Positions 45,421 to 56,530 of a DNA stretch of 64,000 bases are shown piece after piece (the stretch's first letter is position 1; every line of letters begins with the position of its first letter). The DNA comes from Siphonodentalium dalli. Lineage: Eukaryota > Mollusca > Scaphopoda > Gadilida > Siphonodentaliidae. The stretch spans positions 55,067,762-55,131,761 of the forward strand of contig CP136061.1 in NCBI GenBank assembly GCA_032622095.1, given 5' to 3'. Made by a program: the position numbers and the translations under genes. Below the pieces are notes generated by a model. It had not been told where the DNA came from, made no database searches, and saw nothing but the letters and a program-made list of their open reading frames with translations.

Positions 45421-45819
45421 CAGGCTTGCTGTTGAAAGATTTGAACAATACATATGATAGATTGTTGGATGTAATTGGGATTAATGACCTCTAGCATATG
45501 GCCAGAGAATGTTTATACATATGTCAGATTTAACTTGACATGCATTGGCTTACATACAGTTGGAACCAAAAGTAATACTTCTTATTAATGATTCTCTGTC
45601 AAATATTTGAGTAAATATCATTATTACCACCAGGGAATGCAAAAACAATAGCAGCATTGCATCACTTGTATTCTGCAGCCCAGTTGTCAAGACTAATTAT
45701 CTTGTCAGTGACAAATGTGCTGCACAATACTGCCTCTTTAAACATGGGGATGTCTGCTCTAATTACTTTTAAATTACCACAGCTGTGCTGTGTGGAGATC
45801 TCAAATATAATATAGCCAT

Positions 45820-45965
45820 GTAGTCAATATCATTTAATGGCAGGGACCTGACTAATGACCAGACCTCAGAGATGTTGTGCTATTGACACAGAAATGTAAA
45901 AGTATAATGCTGCCATGTAGTCAATATAATTTAATGACAGGGACCTGACTACAGTGGGTGCAGGG
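45820..45965. repeat. Local direct duplication
   Basis: CATGTAGTCAATATCATTTA with ATGGCAGGGACCTGACTA recurs ~98 bp later with two small changes. Confidence 0.7.
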
Positions 45966-46350
45966 GTTACAGCTAGCAAGGGATAGCTCATGTGCAGATG
46001 CAAAGAGTTAATAATTTCTCAACTGGAATACAGAGTAATGACAGTTTGACAGATACAAACACATCTGCAAGGCACCAATTGTATCAGGTGTCAGGTGGCT
46101 ATATCATCTCATTCAATAACACAGTGGGTGCTCAGTGGAGTCAGCTCTTAAAAACTTTCATACTGCATGACAAACAGATGAGTTATAAAGGGTCATAACT
46201 CTGTAAAAATATATCGGATCAAACCCATATTCGAACATGATCTGTATTTAGGGGTCAGAAATCCATATACCAAATTTGGTGTCGATCAGATGAAAAATGT
46301 TTGAGTCATCCTAGCTTGGATGAATTATATTTAAAAACAAGAGTGGAAAG

Positions 46351-46859
46351 GGTTAAAGGTATGGTTGGCCTTGGCGGTGGGTATCCTGTGAAAATATTTA
46401 CACCCGCCAAAAAAAAGCCACAAACAGAAAGAACATCAAAATGTAGACAGACTTTGTCCGTATACAAATAAGAAATATCGCATGAACAGTATGTTATTGT
46501 CATCTGTTTGACCATTGTTATGTAAACAAAAGCATAAAAAGTTACTTTTTTGGTGTTTGTTTATATTATGATGGTAAACATAAAGAGCGTTCTTTGTTGG
46601 TGAATTCCTGATATGGAACTAATAAAGAGCGTTTATGCCATTTGTGTGTGATTTATAGCCAGTAGCATTGTGCTGTCTTCTGTAACACAATCAGGCTCTT
46701 GCTTACGTAAAATATAGTAGGTCTTTGTGATAACATGCTGTTTACGCGATGGTCATGGTATATATGAACGAAACTGTATGCGTTTTAATGTTTTTCTGTT
46801 TACGGTGATTGGAACAAATATGAATATTTTCGACAACTAAGGCCTCATGTGCCTTTAAA
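46351..46859 (-). mobile_element. Inverted-repeat element related to 40924-41600
   Basis: The left TTAAAGGTATGGTTGGCC and right (inverse TTTAAAGGCACATGAGGCC) ends are weakly inverted. GGCGGTGGGTATCCTGTGAA, AAAGAGCGTT and ATAAAGAGCGTTTATG match the other element in opposite orientation. No protein coding is evident. Confidence 0.55.
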
Positions 46860-47278
46860 GAAACAATACCAAAATCCATACAGATGAAGATGAAGAACGT
46901 GCCAAGAAAGACCTAGGTAAGAAATACGAGGCAGATCAGAAGAAATTTTTTTGACTTGGATGCATCAGATAGCATTTGTGTGCAGGGTTAATTATTTTCT
47001 AAACTGATTAACCAATCGATACCAAAAACTATACAGGTGAGGGGGAGGGGTGTCATTATAAACCTACATATCAAATATGAACACAATCGGACAAAAAATA
47101 CTTAGGTTACAGCATTGGATAGCTCATGCCTATGTGTGGATTTTTGTTTTTAGAGTTATGTACCTGGCTCTGGCCTATTTGACCCAATTTGAACAAATCT
47201 CAAACCCAATCACCCTCCATACCAAATATAAGCTAAATCGGTTCAATGGTTCAAAAAAATGAAAGTGTCAATGACACT

Positions 47279-49184
47279 GTAGCTCAACTTTGTAAAGAAG
47301 GTAATTTTTTGTGATGAGCAATGAATAGAGAGATTAAAAAGGAGTGTAAAAATGAGCAGTAAAGGATTTAGTCATACACAGTAAAATCCAAGATGGCAGC
47401 TGGCGGCCATGTTTTTGGCCGAATGACTCGTTCCCATCTACGTGTCATTATTAACATCCATGACAAATTTTATGATTATCAAACTAAAGGTACGAACTGT
47501 AAAGGATTTAGTCATACAAAGAGTAAAATCCAAGATGGCTGCCGACGGCCATGTTTTTTGTCCGAATGACCCCAAAATGACTCTTTCCCATCTACATTCC
47601 AATTTCAACAGCCATGAAAATTTCCGTGCTAAAGGATTTAGTCATACAAAGAGTAAAATCCAAGATGGCTGCTGGCTGCCATGTTTTTTGGCCGAATGAC
47701 CCCAAATTAACTCATTCCCATCTACATGTCATTGTTAACATCCATGACAAATTATATGATGATCAGACTAAAGGTACGACCTGTAGCCCATGCTAAATGA
47801 TTTAGTCATACAAAGAGTAAAATCCAAGATGGCTGATGGCGGCCATGTTTTTTGGCCGAATGACCCCAAAATAAATTGTTCCCATCTAAATGTCAATATT
47901 AACATCCTTGACAAATTTCATGATGATCAGACGAACAGTACGACCTGTAGACCGTGCTAATGGATTGAATTTTGAAATCAATGATGGCCATGTTTTATGG
48001 CCGAATGACCCCAAAATGACTCGTTCCCATCTACATGCCAATATTAACATCCCTGACAAATTTTATGATGATCACACTAAGGGTTCGACCTGTAGCCCGT
48101 GCTAAAGGATTTAGTCATACAAAGAGTAAAATCCAAGATGGCTGCTGGCTGCCATGTTTTTCGGCCGAATGACCCCAAAATGACATGTTCCCATCTGCAT
48201 GTCATTGTTAACATGTTTTTTGGCCGAATGACCCCAAAATTAATCGTTCCCATCTACATGTTAATATTAACATCCATGACAGATTTCATGATGATCAGAT
48301 GAACAGTAAGACCTGTAGCTCGTGCTAATGGATTGAATTTTGAAATCAAAGATGGCCACTGGCGGCCATGTTTTTCGTCTGAATGACTCGTTCCCATCTA
48401 CATTCCCATTTCAACAGCCATGAAAAATTTCATGATGATCAGACTCAAGGTACGACCTGTAGTCCGTGCTAAAGCATTTAGTAATACAAAGAGTAAAATC
48501 CAAAATGGCTGCAGGCGGCCATGTTTTTTGGCCGAATGACCCCAAAATTACTCGTTCCCATCTACATGTCAATATTGACATCCATGACAAATTTCATGAT
48601 GATCAGATGAACAGTACGACCTGTAGCCCGTGCTAATGGATTGAAATCAAAGATGGCAGCCATGTTTTTTGTCCAAATGACCCCAAAATGACTCGTTCCC
48701 ATCTACATTCCAATTTCAACAGCCATGACAAATTTCATGATGATCAGACTAAAGGTATGACCTGTAGCCCGTGCTAAAGGATTTAGTCATACAAAGAGTA
48801 AAATCCAAGATGACTGCCGGCGGCCATGTTATTTGGCCGAATGACCCAAAAATGACTCGTTCCCATCTTCATGTCATTGTTAACATCCATGACACATTTT
48901 ATGATGATCTGACCAAAGGTACAACCTGTAGCCCGTGTCAAAGGATTTAGTCATGCAAAGAGTAAAATCTAAGATGGCTGCCGGCGGCCATGTTTTTTGG
49001 CCGAATGCCCCAAAATAACTCGTTCCCATCTACATGTCAATATTAACATCCATGACAAATTTCATAATAATCGGACCAAAGGTACGAACTGTAGTCCGTG
49101 CTAAAGGAAATTGTTGACGCATCACAGACGACGGATACCAAGCCATGGCAATAGCTCAAACTTAACAAAGTAAAGTTGAGCTAA
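47279..49184 (+). mobile_element. Inverted-end element with ~12-unit AAGATGGC tandem core
   Basis: The left end TAGCTCAACTTTGTAAAG (47279) is matched in inverse by the right end ...AAAGTAAAGTTGAGCTAA (about 49168-49184). The right end is also a hairpin with AGCTCAAACTT just upstream. Between them lie about twelve units of 127-170 bp containing AAATCCAAGATGGCTGC, GGCGGCCATGTTTTTTGGCC, CCATCTACATGTCAAT and GTACGACCTGTAGCCCGTGC. This structure recalls pearl-type elements of bivalves, which have flanks around ~160-bp tandem cores; that comparison is from memory. Confidence 0.8.
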
Positions 49185-49497
49185 AAAGTCATTCTAAGAA
49201 TTACTATGGAGGAATAGAGTTATGGCCCTGCTTTCGCAACTATTTCACCCAGTGACCTCATTTGAACAAATCTGAATGTGATTCACCTAGGGAACATCCA
49301 CACCAAATATGAACCCGTTACGTCTTACGGTTCTGGAGGAGGAGATGATTCTTGACGGACGGACAGACGGATGACGGACGAGGAGCGACTATAGCTCCAC
49401 CGGGGACTTCGTCTCAGGAATGTTCCTTTACCCAGTTTTGTAACACATTCGATCACAAGAAATCCCAAATGCTTTATTGGAGATGAATTGATGAATT

Positions 49498-49560
49498 TAC
49501 CCTTTCATGACAGGAGCTGCGTTGGTGCAGCATTAAATATTCTGCACATATATCAAGAGA
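49498..49560. mobile_element. Solo end of the CCCTTTCATG (TTAA) family
   Basis: ACCCTTTCATGACAGGAGCT, GGTGCAGCATTAAATATTC and AGAGAATGCACTGGCTG match the termini of the intron-5 element and the 42802-43007 copy. No partner end was found. Confidence 0.55.
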
Positions 49561-49562
49561 AT

Positions 49563-49790
49563 GCACTGGCTGTCAAGGTAAATATGTTTTATGGCCGATC
49601 GACCCCAAAATGACTCGTTCCCATCTACATGTCAATGTCAAAAGCTATGACAAATTTTATAATGATCCGACCAAAGGTATGACCTGTAGCCCGTGCTAAA
49701 GGAAATTGTTGACGAATCACACACGCACACGGATGACGGATACCAAGCCATGGCAATAGCTCAAACTTTACAAAGTAAAGTTGAGCTAAC
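49563..49790 (+). repeat. One-unit AAGATGGC-family copy with hairpin end
   Basis: It starts inside a unit at ATGTTTTATGGCCGA, and the copy ends CCAAGCCATGGCAATAGCTC then AAACTTTACAAAGTAAAGTT then GAGCTAA. AGCTCAAACTTTAC / GTAAAGTTGAGCT forms the terminal hairpin. Confidence 0.8.
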
Positions 49791-50142
49791 TAGAGGTGTG
49801 ACTGTCCCAATTGGACTACGGATACCCCCCTGTTTTTAAAATACTAAGATGTTTTACATGTCAGTAAACATTTAGTTAAAATTTAGTCAGGAAAAGAATT
49901 ACGGATACAAGGCTGTTGGTTCTGTTAATTCAGGAGGTAAATCATTTGAGAACTATAAATTAGTGTATCGTATTGTGATTTGTATCATAGTGTGACCAAG
50001 TATATCATTGGCCCAACTACTTGGGGGCAAGACTATTCGCTGTTGCCTTCCAAGCAACCTGTTGCAGTGTTCCTCATCACTTTAAGATCAATAAATAGGA
50101 AGGTTTTGTTAGTTTTTTTTAATATTTTATTTTTCTGCACAC

Positions 50143-50163
50143 TTAGAACATGATCATCTGGCC
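50143..50163 (-). CDS. RPL36A: RPL36A terminal coding exon
   Basis: Six codons and a stop, GQMIMF then TAA, directly after CTTCTCTTTTCAG. It is recognised only because its phase and sequence complete the eL42 tail. Confidence 0.8.
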   Translation of the reverse strand, partial: GQMIMF

Positions 50164-51694
50164 CTGAAAAGAGAAGAAAATAGAAATATTAAGTTTAACT
50201 ACATAAGACCATGTTCACACTGTACTGCCTTTGTGGAATAAATTCAAAGGACTTTTCAACTTTAAAGTCTACATCAATTTTTAAGGACTTTCTATCTAAA
50301 GCATACAATTCATCTGTTTCTTACTTGCAACATGGTGACAATCACCGATTAATGGCGATTATTATAATAGTAATAGAGTGCACCCTTCTTCTGGGTGTTA
50401 GATAATTTATAAAACAGGATTTATATTACTTTTGAGTTAGATATCGGACAATGATTCTGAGGAAAGCCAGAAAAATTTCACCCTGTACATTTAGTACTAA
50501 TATTTAGTATCTAACCAAATTTCTACCTTGAAGTTAAATAATGGAGAATTAAGAACACAAATGAAATTGGCCATTTTAATTTACTGAGTTCAATGGTTTC
50601 CCTTAAGATGCATGATAGCACTCTCCTCATGCCTGATTTTGTAGTGCCATTTGCAGACTATGTAGATTCTCGAAGGGCAGACAATACACAAATTCATGAC
50701 CTGCACTTTAATTTAATCCCTTGGACATATTGCTATCTTTGATAAATACATTATTATAAAATGGCCATAAGTTTTGCATCAATGAGCATGTTGGGGAGAG
50801 TCATTCCATGGAAACATCCACAGAACACGCCAGAAATAGTTATAAATATAGAAATGAGAACACCTAGTCACAAGTTTCTCTTTGAGCAATACCACATTTC
50901 TGATAGAAGCACTAAACAAATTATTAAAAGGTGTGCGTATTACATATCTTACGAGTTAATCGGAACTCTGTCCACATGGACAGGTAATAAATGTTCTTGA
51001 TATAGGCTAAAGTATGTACTGTATTTTCACTGAGTAGGCCTAGCAGAATTGGGCTAGTGAAAATCGAGAACCCGATAGACTACCATCAACTACAACAACC
51101 ATGACCGAAGATATAATAACACTTTTAAAACTGTATAGCGCAATGTATTAGTATTTCGGGCAAAATATCTGACATTATACAACAAATATCGTCTAAAATT
51201 TGTCACTGAAAACGATGACCTGAATAAAATGTAACGTCATCCACGATACATAACTCTCATTAAGAAGGAAAACCCATTGACAAACCCTGTTGAACAACCT
51301 TTTGCAAATAAAGAGCTCCAACCACAGGTTGTTCCTTCAACAACTGGTCATATTGTCCGTAAAAATCATTTTGGAACATCCTTTGGAAAGTGTTTCCATA
51401 AAATATGATACAGGTCAGGAAAGTTGGCACACGGACAGCATAAACCCATGGAAAGTTGGCACTAAATGAGTTAAGAACAAAACATATTTTATTGAAACAT
51501 GTTACTGAGAGCTTCTTTCTCTGAAGAAAACAACTGGCAGCATAAACTGAATTGCTATTTGTGATATGTCATCTTACCTTCTTTTTCTTGTCACCACCCA
51601 GCTCAAAGTGCTTGCATCGCTTAATAGGGAGCTGTTTCCTGTATTTGCATATTGTGCATTCCATACGCAGCACTATTTTCTTGGTGGTCTTGGC
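50143..51694 (-). CDS. RPL36A: Ribosomal protein eL42 (RPL36A), last two coding exons
   Basis: eL42 is a small zinc-binding protein of the large ribosomal subunit near the E site. The penultimate exon (51694..51578, 39 codons) follows a TTATCCAG acceptor and encodes [20 protein letters not shown] then [19 protein letters not shown]. The last exon (50163..50143) follows CTTTTCAG and encodes GQMIMF and TAA. CxxC in ECTICK is the C-terminal half of the zinc site. The text matches the eL42 C-terminus closely; most family members end GQ(M/V)IQF, so the Met before the final Phe is unusual. The intron is ~1.4 kb, so this is not a processed copy. The upstream ~60-residue part was not found up to the window end and may lie beyond 64000. 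Confidence 0.9.
50164..51577. other. RPL36A last intron
   Basis: The sequence is AT-rich and unique-looking with no recognised repeat. Ribosomal-protein introns often host snoRNAs; no convincing C/D or H/ACA boxes were identified by eye. Confidence 0.5.
51578..51694 (-). CDS. RPL36A: RPL36A penultimate exon
   Basis: It begins and ends on whole codons; the donor is GTAAGA. It includes the conserved core [14 protein letters not shown]. Confidence 0.92.
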
Positions 51695-51867
51695 CTGGAT
51701 AAGAGTTCAGTACAATATATATACAGAGCAGACATTCAGATCATATAAACATCGGTCACGGTTTATAAAATGTCATTGTAAAAATCACTGGGAGACCTAG
51801 GATACTTGAGGCTAGGATTAGCATTACACCAGCTAGGAGGATGTCGACCGGTCTCATTTCAACTCTG

Positions 51868-53025
51868 GGCATACCCCCCACTGTGCAAATTCAAACATGG
51901 GGAAAGTACTAGGAACCCAATTGCTGAGGACCTCTGCAATTCTGTCCCCCTGCAAGATCAGTCATTCAAATAATGGTTAAATTAATTGGGATAAACCTGA
52001 TTTTCGCCCCAATTCAAGAGAGTGTGGCAAGAAACTTGTACATGGATACCAACAATTATTGAAAACGGTTCATTTGTTTGAGTTCTCATGCTGGACGGAA
52101 AACATTGTAGAAAATTGAAGGACAAAAAAATGTAACAAAGTTTTTTTTTAAAAGCAGTTGTGATGGTGAAACTCCATACCACATTTCTTCAGATCCAGTA
52201 CCCCACAGATGAGATATCTATGCAGACAGACTAAAAAAAATGCGAGACTGATCACAATTGGCAGATGTTTAACCCATCCCTTAGCATTGGTAAATTACTA
52301 TGATCAGAATTGACTTAGTAGCAATATGATAAAAACAACACACACTGTATGCAAATATTAAACAAATTTCCCTGTGTTATCTGGTGTTATCAGAAATAGT
52401 TTTTATTTTTTTATTTTTTATTTTTGACCGATTTAAACCAAATTTGGCATGGTGACTCGGAGTAACCTTGGCGGAGTTATGATGGTGTTAGTTTTTCAAA
52501 TTTTTTTAGCTTAAAAAAAAAACAAAAAAATTAAATAAATATTTTTCAAAAAAAGGCCACAACTCAGTTAAAATTAGTCGGATCGAATCCATATTCGAAC
52601 TAGATGCACGAACGACAAGTGGTCAATCCGGATGATACTTTGGTATGGGTAAACATAAAAATGATTTCCAGATAAACAAAGGTTAACTCGAGAATGGAAA
52701 CAATGAACGTCATTTGCCCCTCTTTTGAAAGCAGTCACGATGGTGAATCTCCATACTAAAATTTCATCGGATAACCCACAGCTGAGATATCTGCATGGAC
52801 GGACCCAAAAACCCACATCTCCAGCTAAAGAAGGATAACTCTAGAATGGAATACGTGAACAAAGTCCTTTGCCCCCTTCTGAAAACAGTCATGATAGCAA
52901 ACATCGATATGTAATTTCATTCAGATATAATAACCCACGGCTGAGATATATGCCCGGACTGACAAATGCAGTCAATCTAGTATATGCCCCCCTCCCATTT
53001 TCTTCAAAAAGTGGGGGTATAATAA
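51868..53025. mobile_element. Element with ATACCCCC / GGGGGTAT ends and repeat core
   Basis: The left end has GGGCATACCCCCC, then CAAATTCAAACATGGG. The right end has GTCAATCTAGTATATGCCCC followed by GTGGGGGTATAAT, which is inverse to it and also forms a hairpin. The core holds three degenerate units with GAAAGCAGTCATGATGG, CTGAGATATCTGCATGGAC and GGATAACTCTAGAA. It is homologous to 59167-59898. It lies upstream of the known RPL36A exons. Confidence 0.7.
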
Positions 53026-53202
53026 TTTTTTTTAGACATCAACTGAAAAGCAGTGAATAAAACATGTTAATTAAATCATGGGGATCCATTATTCGTTGAA
53101 TCGGCAATATATCAGTTTAACTACATGGCAATATATCAGTTTAACTACATGGCTTTGCATGATAGGTTGATTGAATTCGGATCAGTTTATATATGCAAGA
53201 AA

Positions 53203-53577
53203 CAGTTGAGGTCCCCAGAGTGTGAATTTAGTGATGCTATCCCACCTAGCATCAGTAAATTCACCCTCTGGGGACGTCATTCTGCTAAGGCGTCATCTTC
53301 TCTGGAAAGTTTCTTTATTATCAGATTTCTAAAGAAACTTCTTCACATTGATTCTATTTCTTTCTTAGTTTAGTTTCTCTTTTTCCCACACATTGCATAA
53401 TCAAGGTTCCCAATGGGTATACATCACAATATTCAACATTTGGGAACTTCAAACTGAGTATGTCTCCCATAGCAGATGAGGCCATGCAGAATGAGGTCCC
53501 CAGAGGGTGAGTTTGGTGATACTAGCCCACTATGCGGGATAGCATCACTAAATTCACCCTCTGGGGACCTCATTCTA
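53203..53577. mobile_element. Palindrome-bounded cassette, second complete copy
   Basis: Palindromes at 53203-53285 and 53486-53577 (GTCCCCAGAG...CTCTGGGGAC) enclose a ~200-bp spacer matching 33977-34162, including CCCAATGGGTATACATCAC and CCATAGCAGATGAGGCCATG. Confidence 0.82.
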
Positions 53578-53699
53578 CAAATGACAGGCTTGGCAAGAAA
53601 CATGTTTGTTTATGTGAAAACAAGACAAATCTGATGAGCTCATCACTGAAACTGGGATATACATGACTGAGTGCTAGTTTTATCAAGTAGAACATGCCC

Positions 53700-53890
53700 T
53701 TCTAGAATTAAAGATACCCTGTCGGGTAGTGTCTGATTTAACAGAACTAAATTACCATTTCTTCTGCTTCGGGGTAAAAAAGTATCTGATTTGAGTTTAG
53801 GAACCAACCCCACCCTTCAAAGCTCAGAGCTATTAGCTTTTGATTTTTAAAATCTATTTAATTTCTACACCTCGAATTGTTGTCAAAACG
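53700..53890. repeat. Fragment related to the nested element in 41870-42694
   Basis: GGGGTAAAAAAGTATCTGAT, GAGTTTAGGAACC and CAAAGCTCAGAGCTATTAG parallel the phrases at 42080-42145. Confidence 0.55.
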
Positions 53891-54207
53891 AGAGTTGGTC
53901 GGTTGCGTTTAGCGGTGAACGGAAATGATTGCCGGATTAAATAGTGACGAAAATTAGTGCCATAAACAAAATTGACAGATATGGATAGTCGTCATATGGA
54001 TACATACATGTAGGTAGACTTATTCCCAGTTCAGTCATCATGTTTCATGCATGAACATAGACAAGTTATAATACCATGCATATTACACATGAAAGAAGAT
54101 GTCTGTTTACATTTTCGATGACACGTTCTGGGGAAATCCAGTTCAAACTTGGCATCACCATATATGGAATTGGAGGTGTAGACTCAACTCAAGTAATTCT
54201 GTTTTAT

Positions 54208-55076
54208 TAGTGTTGAAACGATTAGTGAATTTCAGAGTCGACTAGTCGAGACCCAAAAGTCACGTTGCGTCGACTAGTCGGTACCCGATATCAAAACTTT
54301 CAAACATAACATGGTACGGAAAATTCATCGTACATGGCGTACACCGATGACTGATGCAATGACGGTCTATTGCGTAGCGCATTTCCCTGCATAGACACCA
54401 ATTTATTTGGGAAATAATACTGTAAACATCTTGATATTTATCCAACACACTGAATGTAATTATATAATTAGACATGTGGTGGATAATGATTAGAAACTCG
54501 ATCATTTATACAGGTTTTAAATTTAATATCAGCGTTCGAGATTTCGTTTTGTCACGTGATCAACAATAAAATGTTAATGTTAAATAAGCCCTATAGAAAA
54601 GGCTATGTTGTAGAATACGATAGCCAGTTCTTAATGTCAGTATCATTTATATACGGTAGCAAAAATGACGTCACCTTAAGCGACCTTCAATTGATCAATT
54701 GAAATATACACAGTGTATAGATCAAAGCGGTCTCCGACAAACGATAAAGCCGCGTCAATCATTGCCATCATGTCGCAGTGATGTCTTTGACCTCATACGA
54801 CGAGTGAGACATTGTGTTGTCAATTTCATTCTTTCAATTAATAGTCGGGTCACCGTGTGTGTCTATACTAGTAACACTGTCAATTCCGGGTGCCACCAAA
54901 CGTTATACTTACCGTAACTTACGCGCAGTTAACACCGTTTATGTCGGAATCGATCTTGAAAACGTTATACATGGAACTAATACACTATGTTCCAACTAGT
55001 CAACAGCAAAATTCAGAGTCGACATTCTGACATTTCAGAGTCGTCTACGACTAGTCGATTAATCGTTTCAACCCTA
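54208..55076. mobile_element. hAT element with 8-bp target duplication
   Basis: The ends TAGTGTTGAAACGATTA and inverse TAGGGTTGAAACGATTAATC are flanked by TGTTTTAT at 54200-54207 and 55077-55084. Subterminal GTCGACTAGTCG phrases recur at both ends. No transposase remains; the 81-codon - strand frame is not recognisable. Confidence 0.9.
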
Positions 55077-55084
55077 TGTTTTAT

Positions 55085-56530
55085 TATGGGCATCTTCCTT
55101 TTTTATTCTGGCCTCCTGTTGCTTCAGGCCTTAAAACCCATAAAAAAATTCTAGAATCAAAATATAGCGAACCAGCTGCCTTTTACGAGAATCAAACTAA
55201 AGTTTGATTTAAATTTAAAATTCTCACAGATCTTAAGCCCTGTGCTTGATTGGAATGTTGAAGTAACACACTGACCAACCGTTTCCCCGTTGTGATGTGC
55301 GTTTGGCCGTTGTGGTGTGGCGAAACGCCGTTGTACGGTGTTTTTGGCGAAATTCGCAAGCGGGTAAAGGAGGGCTGATCACCAAAATCGGGATGGAGAG
55401 TTAATGTGCATATTTATAATAATGAGACCCCCACAGCCCTGAAGAAGGATATTATACCCAACGAATGAGCGCTTCCCTGGCTCTCTGTTTGTACGGCTGA
55501 GAAATAGCCTACACAAAATGCCAGGGTGGGCATTCTGACAATGGTTCCTCGACATGAAAGCCTTATTTGCTCACCCCTGAACACAATTTGACACCCCGCT
55601 GGTATTCTCCACGTAAGAAAAATTATCCCCGATCATGCTGGTAACGGCCCCAATTCTCCAATGGCCTAAATATTCAATAAAATCCCAATCGAAGTGGGTC
55701 AACAGCAGCGAAAAATGACAACGCCGTTGTGGTTTTCATGGCAACAACGTTGTGGTCGGGCTGGTTTTTCGATTTTCGGCAATCATGCAGTATTTTGATG
55801 TTTTTGAGACCAGAACAAGGTGTTTCACGCCTATTTCGTATTGTGTATCCAAAATATTACATGTATTATCCGTATAAGCAATGTTTACTCGTGCATACAC
55901 TCATGCCACGTAACCTGTCCCCATAAACACGTTTTTGTGCTCCAAATCGAACAAGTCATGCATTTTCACAGCCAGTTATGAGGTGTTATGAACTGCCCGT
56001 TAAGTGTCCATATATGCGGGACATTAATCTTCATTTTGACTTGTATGCTGTATGGTTTTGGTATATTTATTGTGAATATACGACCGAAAAGTTGGTTGAA
56101 ATTCTGTATATCAATCAGGTAGTCCAAGTCTTCTCGTACCAGCTAGGATATTTGTATGGCGATTTGCTGGTGTTTAGTCCGAGATCGCGCCCTATGCCTT
56201 CTTATGACACGAATTAATGACCCGCTCAAATAAAACCACAATTATATGAAATAAAATATCACAATTGCGACAATAAACGGATATTTTCCGCAGAAGACAT
56301 GCTATTTGATCTGAAACCCACATCAGTTGTGAATTGAAAGCGGTAATTTAATGTGAAAAGAGACATTTACCGCACTGTTTACAAATTTTTAAAAGTATGC
56401 GAACTCAGTTGACCTCGCGAACTGTGTTCGGCATTTTCCATTGAAAATATTCCGTAGATTTTCGACTAACCACGCAAATTACGATGAATTCTCCATTGTT
56501 ATCGTAATTATGTGTGTCAATAAATAAAAA
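55085..56530. other. No gene or repeat recognised
   Basis: Around 55285-55340 and 55715-55760 there are several CGTTGTGGT/ACGCCGTTGT phrases of no clear meaning. The short open frames here (for example 55729-55926 and 55978-56217) lack domains and splice signals. Confidence 0.4.
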
